From Serratia plymuthica NBRC 102599 (GTDB lineage Bacteria; Pseudomonadota; Gammaproteobacteria; Enterobacterales; Enterobacteriaceae), in contig NZ_BCTU01000040.1 of assembly GCF_001590925.1 (NCBI RefSeq), positions 1-36,937 on the forward strand: 36,937 nt of DNA, read 5' to 3'. A program made the translations under genes and the position numbers. The notes beneath the pieces are model-generated. The model had not been told where the DNA came from, did no database searches, and saw nothing but the letters and a program-made list of their open reading frames with translations. This document shows positions 8,135 through 16,189 of this stretch, piece after piece; positions within the stretch are counted from its first letter, which is position 1, and every line of letters begins with the position of its first letter.

Positions 8135-9001
8135 TTAGCCGGCACGGCGCAGGTTCAGCGTATGACGATCCTGCAGCATGACCAAACGTTCAATATAGGC
8201 GCGGTCTTTCTCCTCGATAGTGAAAGCCGAATGCACCCAATCTTCGGTGATGTCCATCAACTCCGAACGTGTAAGCTGCAATACCCTCTGGCGAGCGCGC
8301 AGCATGGCGCGCATGCCGTTCAGCTTGGGCCGGATGGTATCGATAAAGGTACGGGTGGCTATATAGGCGTCACCGGGCTGGAAAAGTTGATCGACCAGGC
8401 CACGGCTTTCAAACCATTCGGCGGTGTGCGACTCGCCGCTCCAGATAAGCTCCTCGGCCAAGCGCATGCCCGCTTTGCGCGCCACCAGCGAATAACCGCC
8501 CATGCCGGGGAACAGATTGAAGGCAATTTCCGGGAAGCCCATGCGCGCATTGTTCTGCGCCAGAACGAAATGGTGCGCCAGCGCCGCTTCAAACCCCCCG
8601 CCCAGCGCGCTGCCCTCCACCATCGCAATGCTAACCGCCCCGGTATCGAACCCGCGCGCCGCCGCGTGCACACAATCAATGCAGGCGCGCGCGTAAGCCA
8701 TCATCGCTTCACGTTTGCGGTTTTTAATCGCTTCGGCAAAGAATTGCAGATCGCCGCCAACGTTGAACATGTTCGGCACCAGCGAACCGGTCACCCAAAA
8801 ATCAAACTGCAGCGACGACTCTTTCGCCGCCTGCGCCAACGTCATGATGTCCTCGATCAGCGCCTGATTGAAGCAAGGCCGCGGCTCGGCGCGCAGCAGC
8901 ATCCACATGATGTGCCGCTCTTCCTCATAGTAGGCGGAAATCTGTGTCAAAGTGCCCGCTTCGGTAAACGGACGACAGGTGGGATGATTAAGTAATTTCA
9001 T
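8135..9001 (-). CDS. rpfF: RpfF-type DSF/BDSF fatty-acid signal synthase (crotonase fold)
   Basis: This 288-residue protein has a crotonase fold. Glu138 (GGGFEAAL) and Glu158 (GFPEIAFNLFPGMG), 20 residues apart, match the catalytic pair Glu141/Glu161 of Xanthomonas RpfF. Further matches are the oxyanion region FNVGGDL and the C-terminal LTRSELMDITEDWVH. As far as I recall them, Burkholderia RpfF sequences are closely similar from the N-terminus onward. The enzyme dehydrates 3-hydroxyacyl-ACP and releases cis-2-unsaturated fatty acids (DSF family) used as cell-cell signals. ATG 9001 is preferred because GGAAGG lies 4 nt upstream and the start then aligns with Burkholderia; ATG 9013 is possible. 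It converges on rpfR. Generic pipelines often label it simply enoyl-CoA hydratase. Confidence 0.92.
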   Translation of the reverse strand: MKLLNHPTCRPFTEAGTLTQISAYYEEERHIMWMLLRAEPRPCFNQALIEDIMTLAQAAKESSLQFDFWVTGSLVPNMFNVGGDLQFFAEAIKNRKREAMMAYARACIDCVHAAARGFDTGAVSIAMVEGSALGGGFEAALAHHFVLAQNNARMGFPEIAFNLFPGMGGYSLVARKAGMRLAEELIWSGESHTAEWFESRGLVDQLFQPGDAYIATRTFIDTIRPKLNGMRAMLRARQRVLQLTRSELMDITEDWVHSAFTIEEKDRAYIERLVMLQDRHTLNLRRAG

Positions 9002-9064
9002 ATGACCTTCCATTTTATCTATTGATAACAGGTGAAACCGTTCCAGCCCCTACGGCTGCAGTAA

Positions 9065-9088
9065 CGCTGCGGTTGAACCACCGCAGCG
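9065..9088 (-). other. Stable hairpin in the rpfF 5' leader region
   Basis: CGCTGCGGT and ACCGCAGCG form a perfect 9-bp GC-rich stem with a 6-nt loop, 64 nt upstream of the rpfF start. There is no T-run after it. It could be a leader RNA structure or a protein-binding palindrome. Confidence 0.5.
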
Positions 9089-9150
9089 CCACCTCATGAG
9101 TAAACGCTTTCTTGGTGATGAAATAGATAAAAATTGGCGGCCGACGAATG

Positions 9151-9174
9151 AAAAAAGCCGCTCTGGCAGAGCGG
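9151..9174 (-). terminator. Terminator-like hairpin upstream of rpfF
   Basis: On the minus strand CCGCTCT-GCC-AGAGCGG is followed by CTTTTTT, an excellent intrinsic terminator. No leftward gene ends here: the right-hand neighbour, yhjD, runs rightward. The hairpin is therefore either an attenuator in a long rpfF leader or a block against antisense transcription entering rpfF. Confidence 0.7.
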
Positions 9175-9289
9175 TTGATATAAGAATTTTACCTATCGGC
9201 AAGCAATAAGATTTCACCCGGCAGGCAACGCGATAAGCTCACAAATTGCCCGGTTGCCGCCCCGACGGCCAATCGGCGAGCATTTTGGC

Positions 9290-9295
9290 TATAAT
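9290..9295 (+). promoter_or_regulatory. Candidate -10 box of the yhjD promoter
   Basis: A perfect TATAAT lies 44 bp before the yhjD start codon. No good -35 hexamer is seen at 16-18 bp. Confidence 0.4.
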
Positions 9296-9339
9296 CAAGA
9301 CTGAGACAGCCTATTTATCGTTAAGGAAATCGTGACGTA

Positions 9340-10359
9340 ATGCCTACAGGATCAGATAAAGAACCCCGTCAGCCCCACAATGAAACGCCGCAAAAAACCC
9401 TGATCGGTATCAAAACCGGCCACGGAAAAATTGACCGGCACATTTCCGGCTTTTCACGGCTGGTCGAGCGCATCCAGGCCTGGCCTAGCATCGCTCATCT
9501 GCTGCGCGCCACCGAGCGCTTTAACGATCGTCTGGGCAGCCAGTTTGGCGCCGCCATCACCTATTTTTCGTTTCTCTCACTGATTCCGATTCTGATGGTG
9601 TCGTTCGCCGCCGTCGGCTTTGTACTGGCGTCCAATCCTGACCTGCTGGCCGGGTTGATCAATAAAATTGTCGGCAGCATCAGCGATCCTACGCTGGCCA
9701 GCACGCTGAAAAATACCGTTAATACCGCCATTCAGCAACGCACTACGGTGGGGCTGACAGGCCTGGCGCTGGCGCTGTATTCGGGGATCAGTTGGATGGG
9801 CAATCTGCGTGAGGCGATCCGGGCACAGTCGCGTGACGTGTGGGAACGTAATCCGCAGGATCAGGAAAAGCTCTATTTCAAATATACCCGCGACTTTATC
9901 TCGCTAACCGGCCTGGTGGTGGCGCTGATTATTACCCTGACGCTGACCTCCATCGCCGGTTCGGCACAGGCGGCGATCGTCAGCGCGTTGGGCCTGGAAG
10001 GCATAGAATGGCTGCGGCCTGCGATGACGCTGATTGCGTTGTCGATCTCCATTCTCGCCAACTACCTGCTGTTCCTGTGGATCTTCTGGATGCTGCCACG
10101 CCATAAGCCAAAGAAAAAGGCGTTGCTGCGCGGGACGCTGCTCGCCGCCATCGGCTTCGAAGTGATTAAGTTTGTGATGACCATGACGCTGCCGCAGGTG
10201 GCCAAATCCCCTTCCGGCGCCGCCTTTGGCTCGGTGATTGGGCTGATGGCGTTCTTCTATTTCTTTGCCCGCCTGACGCTGTTCTGCGCCGCCTGGATCG
10301 CCACCGCGCAGTATAAAGAAGATAAAACCCTGCCGACGTCCGAGCAGCCGGCCCCCTGA
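9340..10359 (+). CDS. yhjD: YhjD, inner membrane protein of the YihY/BrkB family
   Basis: This 339-residue protein closely matches E. coli YhjD (337 residues), for example in ATERFNDRLGSQFGAAITYF and SPSGAAFGSVIGLMAFFYFF. About six membrane segments are visible from residue 75 onward, after a hydrophilic N-terminal tail of about 60 residues; the C-terminal tail is short. The family is often called ribonuclease BN-like for historical reasons, but nuclease activity belongs to a different protein. In E. coli, YhjD has been linked to survival without Kdo-modified LPS, implying a role in lipid or LPS export; that is known only by genetics. yhjE follows it, as in E. coli. Confidence 0.93.
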   Translation: MPTGSDKEPRQPHNETPQKTLIGIKTGHGKIDRHISGFSRLVERIQAWPSIAHLLRATERFNDRLGSQFGAAITYFSFLSLIPILMVSFAAVGFVLASNPDLLAGLINKIVGSISDPTLASTLKNTVNTAIQQRTTVGLTGLALALYSGISWMGNLREAIRAQSRDVWERNPQDQEKLYFKYTRDFISLTGLVVALIITLTLTSIAGSAQAAIVSALGLEGIEWLRPAMTLIALSISILANYLLFLWIFWMLPRHKPKKKALLRGTLLAAIGFEVIKFVMTMTLPQVAKSPSGAAFGSVIGLMAFFYFFARLTLFCAAWIATAQYKEDKTLPTSEQPAP

Positions 10360-10373
10360 AGCAATGCAATCAT

Positions 10374-10402
10374 ACCGGCCATCATTCGATGGCTGGTGTT
10401 TT
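10374..10402 (+). terminator. Rho-independent terminator of yhjD
   Basis: ACCGGCCATC (10374-10383) pairs with GATGGCTGGT (10388-10397), with one G-T wobble and the loop ATTC, followed by GTTTTATT. It begins 15 nt after the yhjD stop codon. Confidence 0.8.
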
Positions 10403-10687
10403 ATTCTGAGATAACACTAAAACACCAGCACACACCACCAAAATCAAACCTTTCACTGTCTCAAAACCAGCATAACAAACTACCGACTAACTTTTCTTTA
10501 CGATTTTTACAGCAATTAAATCTGTATATTATTCATTTTGCAACGTTAAAACCTAAAGGGAGTTACAGTACTGAAACATTAAGCTTTTTAACCGGTCAAT
10601 GACGGTATTGTACAAAGTTTCATCATTGAAAAGGCATTTTGCTATGACTAAGATGGATTTTTACAAATTCAAAAAATAAGAAACACT
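10403..10687 (+). other. AT-rich leader region of yhjE with a possible 11-codon ORF
   Basis: Together with the terminator, the gap between yhjD and yhjE is 328 bases. It is AT-rich and contains the yhjE promoter somewhere. The only notable item is a short ORF at 10644-10679 (MTKMDFYKFKK) with AAGG 9 nt upstream, ending 8 nt before the yhjE start. It may be a leader peptide or chance. Confidence 0.4.
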
Positions 10688-12010
10688 ATGCAAGCATCCA
10701 TCGCACCAACTCTGGACGCCGACGAGGCGTCAACACCGGTAAACTCACGCGGAAAAGTGATTGTCGCCTCGCTGGTCGGTACCGCCATCGAGTTTTTCGA
10801 TTTCTATATTTACGCCACCGCCGCAGTGATCGTCTTCCCGCATATCTTCTTCCCGCAGGGCGACCCGACCACGGCCACGTTGCAATCACTGGCCACCTTC
10901 GCCGTCGCCTTTATTGCACGCCCGATTGGTTCGGCGCTGTTCGGTCACTTCGGCGATCGCGTGGGCCGCAAGGTGACGCTGGTCGCCTCGCTGCTCACCA
11001 TGGGGATTTCTACCGTGCTGATCGGCCTGCTGCCGAGCTATGAAACCATTGGCATCTTTGCGCCGCTCCTGCTGGCGCTGGCGCGTTTTGGCCAGGGGCT
11101 TGGTCTGGGCGGTGAATGGGGCGGCGCGGCTTTGCTGGCTACCGAGAATGCTCCTGCTAAAAAGCGCGCGCTGTACGGCTCGTTCCCACAATTGGGTGCG
11201 CCTATCGGCTTCTTCTTCGCCAACGGGACCTTCCTGCTGCTCTCCTGGCTGCTGACAGACCAGCAGTTTATGGAATGGGGCTGGCGCGTGCCGTTTATCC
11301 TGTCCGCAGCTCTAGTGCTGATCGGCCTGTATGTCCGCGTCTCGCTGCATGAAACTCCGGTGTTCGCCAAGGTGGCGAAAGCCGGCAAACAGGTAAAAAT
11401 CCCGCTCGGCACCCTGCTGAGCAAGCATTGGAAGGCGACCATACTCGGTACCTTCATCATGCTGGCGACCTATACCCTGTTCTACCTGATGACGGTTTAC
11501 TCGATGACCTACGGCACCACGGCGCAGCCGCTGGGGTTAGGGTACTCACGCAATACCTTCCTGTGGATGCTGATGGTGGCGGTAATCGGTTTTGGCGTGA
11601 TGGTGCCGATTGCCGGCCTGTTGGCGGATGCCTTTGGCCGCCGCAAGACCATGATCGCCATTACCCTGCTGATGATCGCTTTCGCCTTCCTGTTCCCAAG
11701 CCTGTTGGGCTCCGGCAATCAGGTGCTGGTGATGGGCTTCCTGCTGTGCGGTCTGAGCATCATGGGCCTGACCTTCGGCCCGATGGGGGCGCTGCTGCCG
11801 GAGCTGTTCCCGACCGAAGTGCGTTATACCGGCGCGTCCTTCTCCTACAACGTGGCGTCAATCCTCGGGGCCGCCGTGGCGCCTTATATCGCCACCTGGC
11901 TGGCAACCCACTACGGTCTGTTCTACGTCGGTCTGTATCTGGCAGCGATGGCCAGCCTCACGCTGATCGCCTTACTGCTGATGAAAGAGACCCGGGATAT
12001 GTCGCTGTAA
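10688..12010 (+). CDS. yhjE: YhjE, MFS transporter of the metabolite:H+ symporter type
   Basis: This 440-residue protein has 12 predicted membrane segments and the MFS loop motif GHFGDRVGRK between helices 2 and 3, repeated as LADAFGRRK in the second half. The opening (ASLVGTAIEFFDFYIYATAAV) and GQGLGLGGEWGGAALLATENAP are typical of the ProP/KgtP/ShiA metabolite:H+ symporter branch. E. coli YhjE has the same length and the same place after yhjD. The substrate is unknown. The ribosome binding site is weak (AAGAAA) and a tiny ORF precedes the gene. A strong hairpin follows it. Confidence 0.93.
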   Translation: MQASIAPTLDADEASTPVNSRGKVIVASLVGTAIEFFDFYIYATAAVIVFPHIFFPQGDPTTATLQSLATFAVAFIARPIGSALFGHFGDRVGRKVTLVASLLTMGISTVLIGLLPSYETIGIFAPLLLALARFGQGLGLGGEWGGAALLATENAPAKKRALYGSFPQLGAPIGFFFANGTFLLLSWLLTDQQFMEWGWRVPFILSAALVLIGLYVRVSLHETPVFAKVAKAGKQVKIPLGTLLSKHWKATILGTFIMLATYTLFYLMTVYSMTYGTTAQPLGLGYSRNTFLWMLMVAVIGFGVMVPIAGLLADAFGRRKTMIAITLLMIAFAFLFPSLLGSGNQVLVMGFLLCGLSIMGLTFGPMGALLPELFPTEVRYTGASFSYNVASILGAAVAPYIATWLATHYGLFYVGLYLAAMASLTLIALLLMKETRDMSL

Positions 12011-12020
12011 CCCTTGTTTT

Positions 12021-12041
12021 GCGGCCCCCCGGCGGGGCCGC
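12021..12041 (+). terminator. Probable terminator hairpin after yhjE
   Basis: GCGGCCCC (12021-12028) and GGGGCCGC (12034-12041) form a perfect 8-bp GC stem with a 5-nt loop, 10 nt after the yhjE stop. The downstream sequence lacks a real T-run, so termination may be partial. Confidence 0.5.
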
Positions 12042-12112
12042 ACTTCCCGCTTTGTCTCCTGTCATAAATTCAGACTATGCTGTGCGCTCCTCCCGTTGAA
12101 CGGAAATCGATG

Positions 12113-12871
12113 ATGTCTCTGCGCCGCAGGCTGTATTGGTACCTTGTTCCCCTGATCGTTGCCGCCCTTGCATTGGGTGCCTGGTTCGGGCTGAAATCAT
12201 CCCATCCGGACGCGCTTTGGCGCATCGTCAGCCAACAGTGCTTGCCCAACCAGCAGGCGTACAATAACCCGGCGCCCTGCGCACAGGTTGACACACAGGC
12301 CGGTTTTGTCGTGTTTAAGGATCGCAACGGGCCGCTGCAATATCTGTTGATGCCAAGCGCTAAAATTACCGGTATTGAAAGCCCTACGGTGCTGGAAGCC
12401 ACCACCCCGAACTTCTTTGCGCAGGCCTGGGCGGCGCGCCATTTTATGGCGGATAAATATGGCAAAGAGATTGATGACGCTGATATTTCGCTGGCGATTA
12501 ATTCCGAGTATGGCCGCAGCCAGAATCAGCTGCACATTCATATTTCCTGCCTGCTGCCGGCGGTAAAAACGCAGTTGGCGCAGTTTGCGGCGGATTACAC
12601 CGAACAATGGCAACCGCTGCCCGGTGGCCTACTGGGTCATGATTATCTGGTGCGCCGGGTCGCGCCTGACGAATTGGCCAGACAAGGTGCTTTCCGCCTG
12701 CTGGCCGAGGGCATCCCACGCGCCAATGGCCGCATGGGCAGCTTTGGCCTGGCGATGACCGCACTCCCAGGTGGCGATTTCCTGCTGCTGGCCACCGAAC
12801 GCAGCCTGCTGCCCTTTACTCTGGCCTCGGCGGAAGAAATTCAGGATCACGACTGCCGGGTGTTGAATTAA
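12113..12871 (+). CDS. cdh: CDP-diacylglycerol pyrophosphatase
   Basis: This 252-residue protein matches E. coli Cdh (for example CLPNQQ, NGPLQYLLMP, TPNFF and SAEEIQDHDC). It hydrolyses CDP-diacylglycerol to phosphatidate and CMP at the inner membrane. One N-terminal membrane anchor is visible (YWYLVPLIVAALALGAWFGL), with the rest periplasmic. The HIT-like motif QLHIHIS carries the probable catalytic histidines. ATG 12113 (or the adjacent ATG 12110) is chosen because GGAA lies 7 nt upstream; a longer frame from 12077 has no ribosome binding site and lacks similarity. In E. coli cdh is elsewhere, so its place between yhjE and yhjG is specific to this lineage. Confidence 0.93.
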   Translation: MSLRRRLYWYLVPLIVAALALGAWFGLKSSHPDALWRIVSQQCLPNQQAYNNPAPCAQVDTQAGFVVFKDRNGPLQYLLMPSAKITGIESPTVLEATTPNFFAQAWAARHFMADKYGKEIDDADISLAINSEYGRSQNQLHIHISCLLPAVKTQLAQFAADYTEQWQPLPGGLLGHDYLVRRVAPDELARQGAFRLLAEGIPRANGRMGSFGLAMTALPGGDFLLLATERSLLPFTLASAEEIQDHDCRVLN

Positions 12872-12872
12872 A

Positions 12873-12893
12873 GATGGCCCGCTCGGCGGGCCA
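12873..12893. terminator. Hairpin between convergent cdh and yhjG
   Basis: TGGCCCGC-TCG-GCGGGCCA is a perfect 8-bp stem with a 3-nt loop. It lies immediately after the cdh stop and 7 nt before the yhjG stop on the other strand. T-runs are poor on both sides (TCTTTAA on the minus strand), so it is a probable but not ideal bidirectional terminator. Confidence 0.55.
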
Positions 12894-12899
12894 TACAGA

Positions 12900-14933
12900 T
12901 CATTTCTTTTGCTTCATCTTTTGCAGGATTTGCCCGCATTGGTTTTCATCGCCGCCTTCGCTCGGAGAAACCAACGCCAACAAGGCTGCCGCCGGCGTCA
13001 GCACCACGCCCAGCGCCACCGCAGCCGCACCGCGCGCAATCAGCGGGCCGGCTTTAACACCGGCATCCGGGTTCTTGAAGGTCCCTTTCACATACAAGGG
13101 GGAACGCAGCGTCAGCACGCGCATGCCCTTACTTTCCGGATCGATGGACAGATCCAGCCGCTCGGTAGCCAAATTGGTGTTGCCGCTGATATTGATAATG
13201 GCGTTCTCGGTGTCAAACACGAACAGCCGCGGCGCGGCGACGCCATTGCGAATACCGACATCCGCCGCCGCACAGTTGATGCCCACGACGTCGTCACCAA
13301 ACAGCTTCGCCACCAGATAATTGCCCACATTCAGACCGAGGATCTCCATCAGTCCGCGGCTGATCACGCCGTTGTTAACCACCATGCGCAGTTCGCCGCT
13401 GCTGGTTGCCAACAGATCGGCCACCGAATTACCGCTGCCGGTCAGTTTGGCATCCCCGTTCATCTGCCCCAGGCTGCGCTTCATCGACGCCACGTTAGGC
13501 AACAGCTGCTGAAGCTGGAATTTACGCGCATGCATATCCACCCGGCCCTGCATCGGATTTTTACCGCCGTCCAGACGAAGGGTGGCGTTGAGGTTGCCGC
13601 CGGCCACGCCGAATCGCAGCGGGTCCATCAGGATCACGCCGTTATCCAGCTGTAAATGGGTAGAGAGATCGCTCAGCGGCAGCGAGTTGCCGCGCTCGAT
13701 GCGTTTCGCGGTAAATTTCACGTCCGCATCCATCAGGTTCCAGCTTTTGGTGTCAAATTTCTCAACCGGTAACACCTTGTCGGCAGGCTGACGGCTCTTC
13801 TCCCCACGACCGGCTTTTTCCGTATTGGAATCCGCACCAATCAACGGCACCAAATCGGCCAGGCGCAGCTGTTTCGACAGCACTTCACCGCTCAGTTTGG
13901 GCCGCGGTTTACTGGCGATATATTTCAAATTGCCGTGGATATCGCTGTCGCCGATTTTGCCGTCGAACTTCTGGTACTGGAACACCGCGCCGCCTTTCTC
14001 GTGCAACCGGGCGATCAGGTGCCCATCGGTAGAGTACGGCGGGGTATTCGGCAGCAGAACGCCAGTCAGGCCATACAGATTGCCCAGGCTATCGCCGGAT
14101 AATTTTACCCGCAGATCCAACCCGCCGAGGTTCATCGGATCGGACAGCGTGCCAACCACCACCACCCGAGCTGCACCAGAGCGCACGTCGGCTTGCAGCG
14201 GGAAAGGCACCTCGGCATTCTGCAGCGACAGCATGCCGCCCATCTTGCCGCTGCCCGACAGCGGCTCGCCGTTGTATTTGCCCTTCACCTTCCAGCCAAA
14301 AACATAGTCGGGGGTGATCGCACTGCCGGCGTCTTTTTTTCCTGTGACCTCGCTGAACGGCAGCGGCTTGCCAAGCGGGTCAATCAGCGCACGGAAATCT
14401 GCCTTCAGCGTGGCGTCTTTAACATCAATCTGACCGCGATCGAAGACGACGTCATGAATATTCACCGACCAGTCGGACGTCGGTTGTTTGGGATCGCCGG
14501 CCAGGTTGAAGGTCCAGTTATTGTCGCCGTTCGCTAGCCGCTGCAAGGTGGCGTTCGGCTGTTTCAGCCAGATACGCGGAATCAACACCTCTTTACCGAG
14601 CAGCGCCAGCGGCGCGATGCTGACATCGACGCGTTGCAGTTGGACCATGCTGTCGCCGGGAATATTTTTGGGATTGCCCAACACAATGTCTTCGGCATGA
14701 ATGTGCGGCCACGGCCCCCAGGCACGCCAGCCACCCTCATCTTTCTCACGCGCCCAGTCCACGCCCAGTTCGCCGCGGATCGCGAACGGCCGCTGCAACT
14801 CGGCAGACACCTTGTCATTGATGGTCGGTTTAAGGCGATTCCAGTCGAAGGTCATCACAAAGATCACCAGCGCGGCAATCACCAGCAGCACGATGCCGCC
14901 AACCCAGCTGAAAGCTTTTCCCGTTCTTGTCAT
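12900..14933 (-). CDS. yhjG: AsmA-family envelope protein (YhjG)
   Basis: This 677-residue protein has one N-terminal membrane anchor (about residues 9-27), followed by the AsmA N-terminal domain. Matches are FDWNRLKPTINDKVSAELQRPFAIRGELGVDW near the start and the C-terminal AsmA repeat with GELRMVVNNGVISRGLMEILGLNVGN. AsmA-like proteins form long periplasmic beta-groove structures implicated in lipid transport between the membranes; this is known for relatives such as TamB and YhdP. The ATG at 14933 has AGGGAG 6 nt upstream. The yhjG-pdeH-kdgK neighbourhood is the same as in E. coli, where YhjG has a similar length. A 248-codon frame on the opposite strand is an artefact of codon bias. Confidence 0.92.
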   Translation of the reverse strand: MTRTGKAFSWVGGIVLLVIAALVIFVMTFDWNRLKPTINDKVSAELQRPFAIRGELGVDWAREKDEGGWRAWGPWPHIHAEDIVLGNPKNIPGDSMVQLQRVDVSIAPLALLGKEVLIPRIWLKQPNATLQRLANGDNNWTFNLAGDPKQPTSDWSVNIHDVVFDRGQIDVKDATLKADFRALIDPLGKPLPFSEVTGKKDAGSAITPDYVFGWKVKGKYNGEPLSGSGKMGGMLSLQNAEVPFPLQADVRSGAARVVVVGTLSDPMNLGGLDLRVKLSGDSLGNLYGLTGVLLPNTPPYSTDGHLIARLHEKGGAVFQYQKFDGKIGDSDIHGNLKYIASKPRPKLSGEVLSKQLRLADLVPLIGADSNTEKAGRGEKSRQPADKVLPVEKFDTKSWNLMDADVKFTAKRIERGNSLPLSDLSTHLQLDNGVILMDPLRFGVAGGNLNATLRLDGGKNPMQGRVDMHARKFQLQQLLPNVASMKRSLGQMNGDAKLTGSGNSVADLLATSSGELRMVVNNGVISRGLMEILGLNVGNYLVAKLFGDDVVGINCAAADVGIRNGVAAPRLFVFDTENAIINISGNTNLATERLDLSIDPESKGMRVLTLRSPLYVKGTFKNPDAGVKAGPLIARGAAAVALGVVLTPAAALLALVSPSEGGDENQCGQILQKMKQKK

Positions 14934-15036
14934 ATCGGCTCCCTGAACACGCTAATCTGCCAGTAAAATTGATAAGCAGGCTTTACCAAGCCTAGCCGAG
15001 GATAGGCAAGAGTTCACGCTTTAGGCGGGCAGAGAG

Positions 15037-15822
15037 TCAGGCGGGCGGCGAGGAAAACAACACAGGCAAGGTTTGCAGCGTTTCAAAACGGGCCGGGCGG
15101 GAAAGGTAGTAACCTTGCGCAGCCAATGCGCCGGAACGCTGCACCAGCAACCATTCCTGCTCGGTTTCCACCCCTTCGACGATCACCCCTTCGCTGAGCT
15201 GGTTCATTATTTTGATCAGGGTGAAAAGCAACTCGATGCCGTCTTCCGTCTGCTTCAACAGGGTGAATAACTCACGCGCCACTTTAATGTATTGGTAACG
15301 CCAGGTGCTGATGGCACAGAAGTTCGCCAAGCCGCTGCCGAAATCATCCAGCCACAACCGCTCCGCACCCGTAATTTGCTGCAACGGACAGCCCAGCGCC
15401 ATCCCGGCGTGCTCCACCAGCTCAAAGCGCAGATAGGGCATCGCGGTAATCTGCCTTTGCAACTCAGCATGTCGCTGCAACGCCTGCAGCGCAATACCGT
15501 CGATATTGACCGACACCATCAACGCATGGCGGATAAAATGCGGCTGCCAGCCTTGCAGGAAGCTGAGTTGTTCCTGAATGATCCGCAGGCGCGAGCGAAC
15601 GTCGAGGGCGGCGAAATAGCGCTCCGGCGATTGCGGCTTGTCCGGCGCACTGGGGTGATACACCACCGTTAACAGCTCTATCGCCAGCAAAGCGCCGGAG
15701 GTGCGGTAGATAGGCTGAAAGGTGTACAAACGCCGACATTGTCGCCAGTAACGTTGCGTTTTTACGCGCATGCAGACGGCAAGGAATGGCGCCAGCAGAC
15801 CAGAGTTCGTCTTGGTTGTCAT
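15037..15822 (-). CDS. pdeH: PdeH (YhjH), EAL-type c-di-GMP phosphodiesterase
   Basis: This protein of about 261 residues is a stand-alone EAL domain. It shares E. coli PdeH landmarks: FQPIYRTSGALLAIELLTVV (the EAL motif appears as ELL at 49-51, as in PdeH), MVSVNIDG, LRFELVEH, LWLDDFGSG (DDFGTG in E. coli) and GVIVEGVETEQEW. PdeH hydrolyses c-di-GMP and keeps the YcgR flagellar brake off. The sigma-28 promoter at 15884-15910 fixes the start downstream of it, ruling out a longer frame beginning at 15966. ATG 15822 gives the E. coli-like length, and ATG 15837 is an alternative; neither has a strong ribosome binding site. Confidence 0.93.
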   Translation of the reverse strand: MTTKTNSGLLAPFLAVCMRVKTQRYWRQCRRLYTFQPIYRTSGALLAIELLTVVYHPSAPDKPQSPERYFAALDVRSRLRIIQEQLSFLQGWQPHFIRHALMVSVNIDGIALQALQRHAELQRQITAMPYLRFELVEHAGMALGCPLQQITGAERLWLDDFGSGLANFCAISTWRYQYIKVARELFTLLKQTEDGIELLFTLIKIMNQLSEGVIVEGVETEQEWLLVQRSGALAAQGYYLSRPARFETLQTLPVLFSSPPA

Positions 15823-15883
15823 GGGTACTATCGCCATCGAAGGAGAATGAAAACGCTCAGGCTGCGGTAGTGCTGCTCTTAGT

Positions 15884-15910
15884 TTATCGGCAAGATGCGA
15901 TAAAGCTTTA
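15884..15910 (-). promoter_or_regulatory. Sigma-28 (FliA) flagellar promoter of pdeH
   Basis: On the minus strand TAAAGCTT, an 11-bp spacer and GCCGATAA match the sigma-28 consensus TAAAGTTT-N11-GCCGATAA with one mismatch and ideal spacing. Transcription would begin about 55 nt before the pdeH start. In E. coli yhjH/pdeH is likewise a late flagellar gene. Confidence 0.88.
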
Positions 15911-15964
15911 AGCGATAGCGAAAGCCTTTTACATTGATAACAGATCAATAACAGAGGAAAAGAC

Positions 15965-16168
15965 ATGCCCTACGTAAATATCAAAATTACCCGCGAAGGC
16001 GCGACGCCGGAGCAAAAGAAACAGCTGATCGCCGGCGTGACGCAACTGTTGGTGGATACGCTGGGGAAAAACCCGGCGACCACCGTGGTGGTCATTGATG
16101 AAGTAGAAACCGACAATTGGGGCATCGGCGGCCACAGCGTCACCGACCTGCGCGCAGCCGCTAAATAA
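15965..16168 (+). CDS. 4-oxalocrotonate tautomerase-family protein
   Basis: This 67-residue protein begins Met-Pro. Removal of Met exposes the N-terminal proline that acts as the general base in this family. Other family features are the KITREGATPEQKKQLIAGVT helix and the VVVIDEVETDNWGIGG strand. AGAGGAAAAG lies just before the ATG, a strong ribosome binding site. It diverges from pdeH and precedes kdgK. Members of this size form hexamers and usually catalyse keto-enol tautomerisation; the substrate here cannot be told from sequence. In E. coli no gene lies between yhjH and kdgK in this position. Confidence 0.9.
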   Translation: MPYVNIKITREGATPEQKKQLIAGVTQLLVDTLGKNPATTVVVIDEVETDNWGIGGHSVTDLRAAAK

Positions 16169-16189
16169 CGGCCGGCAGCTCGCGTCGCG

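Noticed and set aside
15037-15966. Long version of PdeH starting at 15966
   Set aside because: The start lies upstream of the sigma-28 promoter and the extra residues do not resemble PdeH homologs.
15965-16168. The tautomerase ORF as a possible shadow
   Set aside because: Rejected as a shadow and kept as a gene: it has a strong ribosome binding site, the Met-Pro start and the family pattern, whereas the minus-strand frame overlapping it has none.
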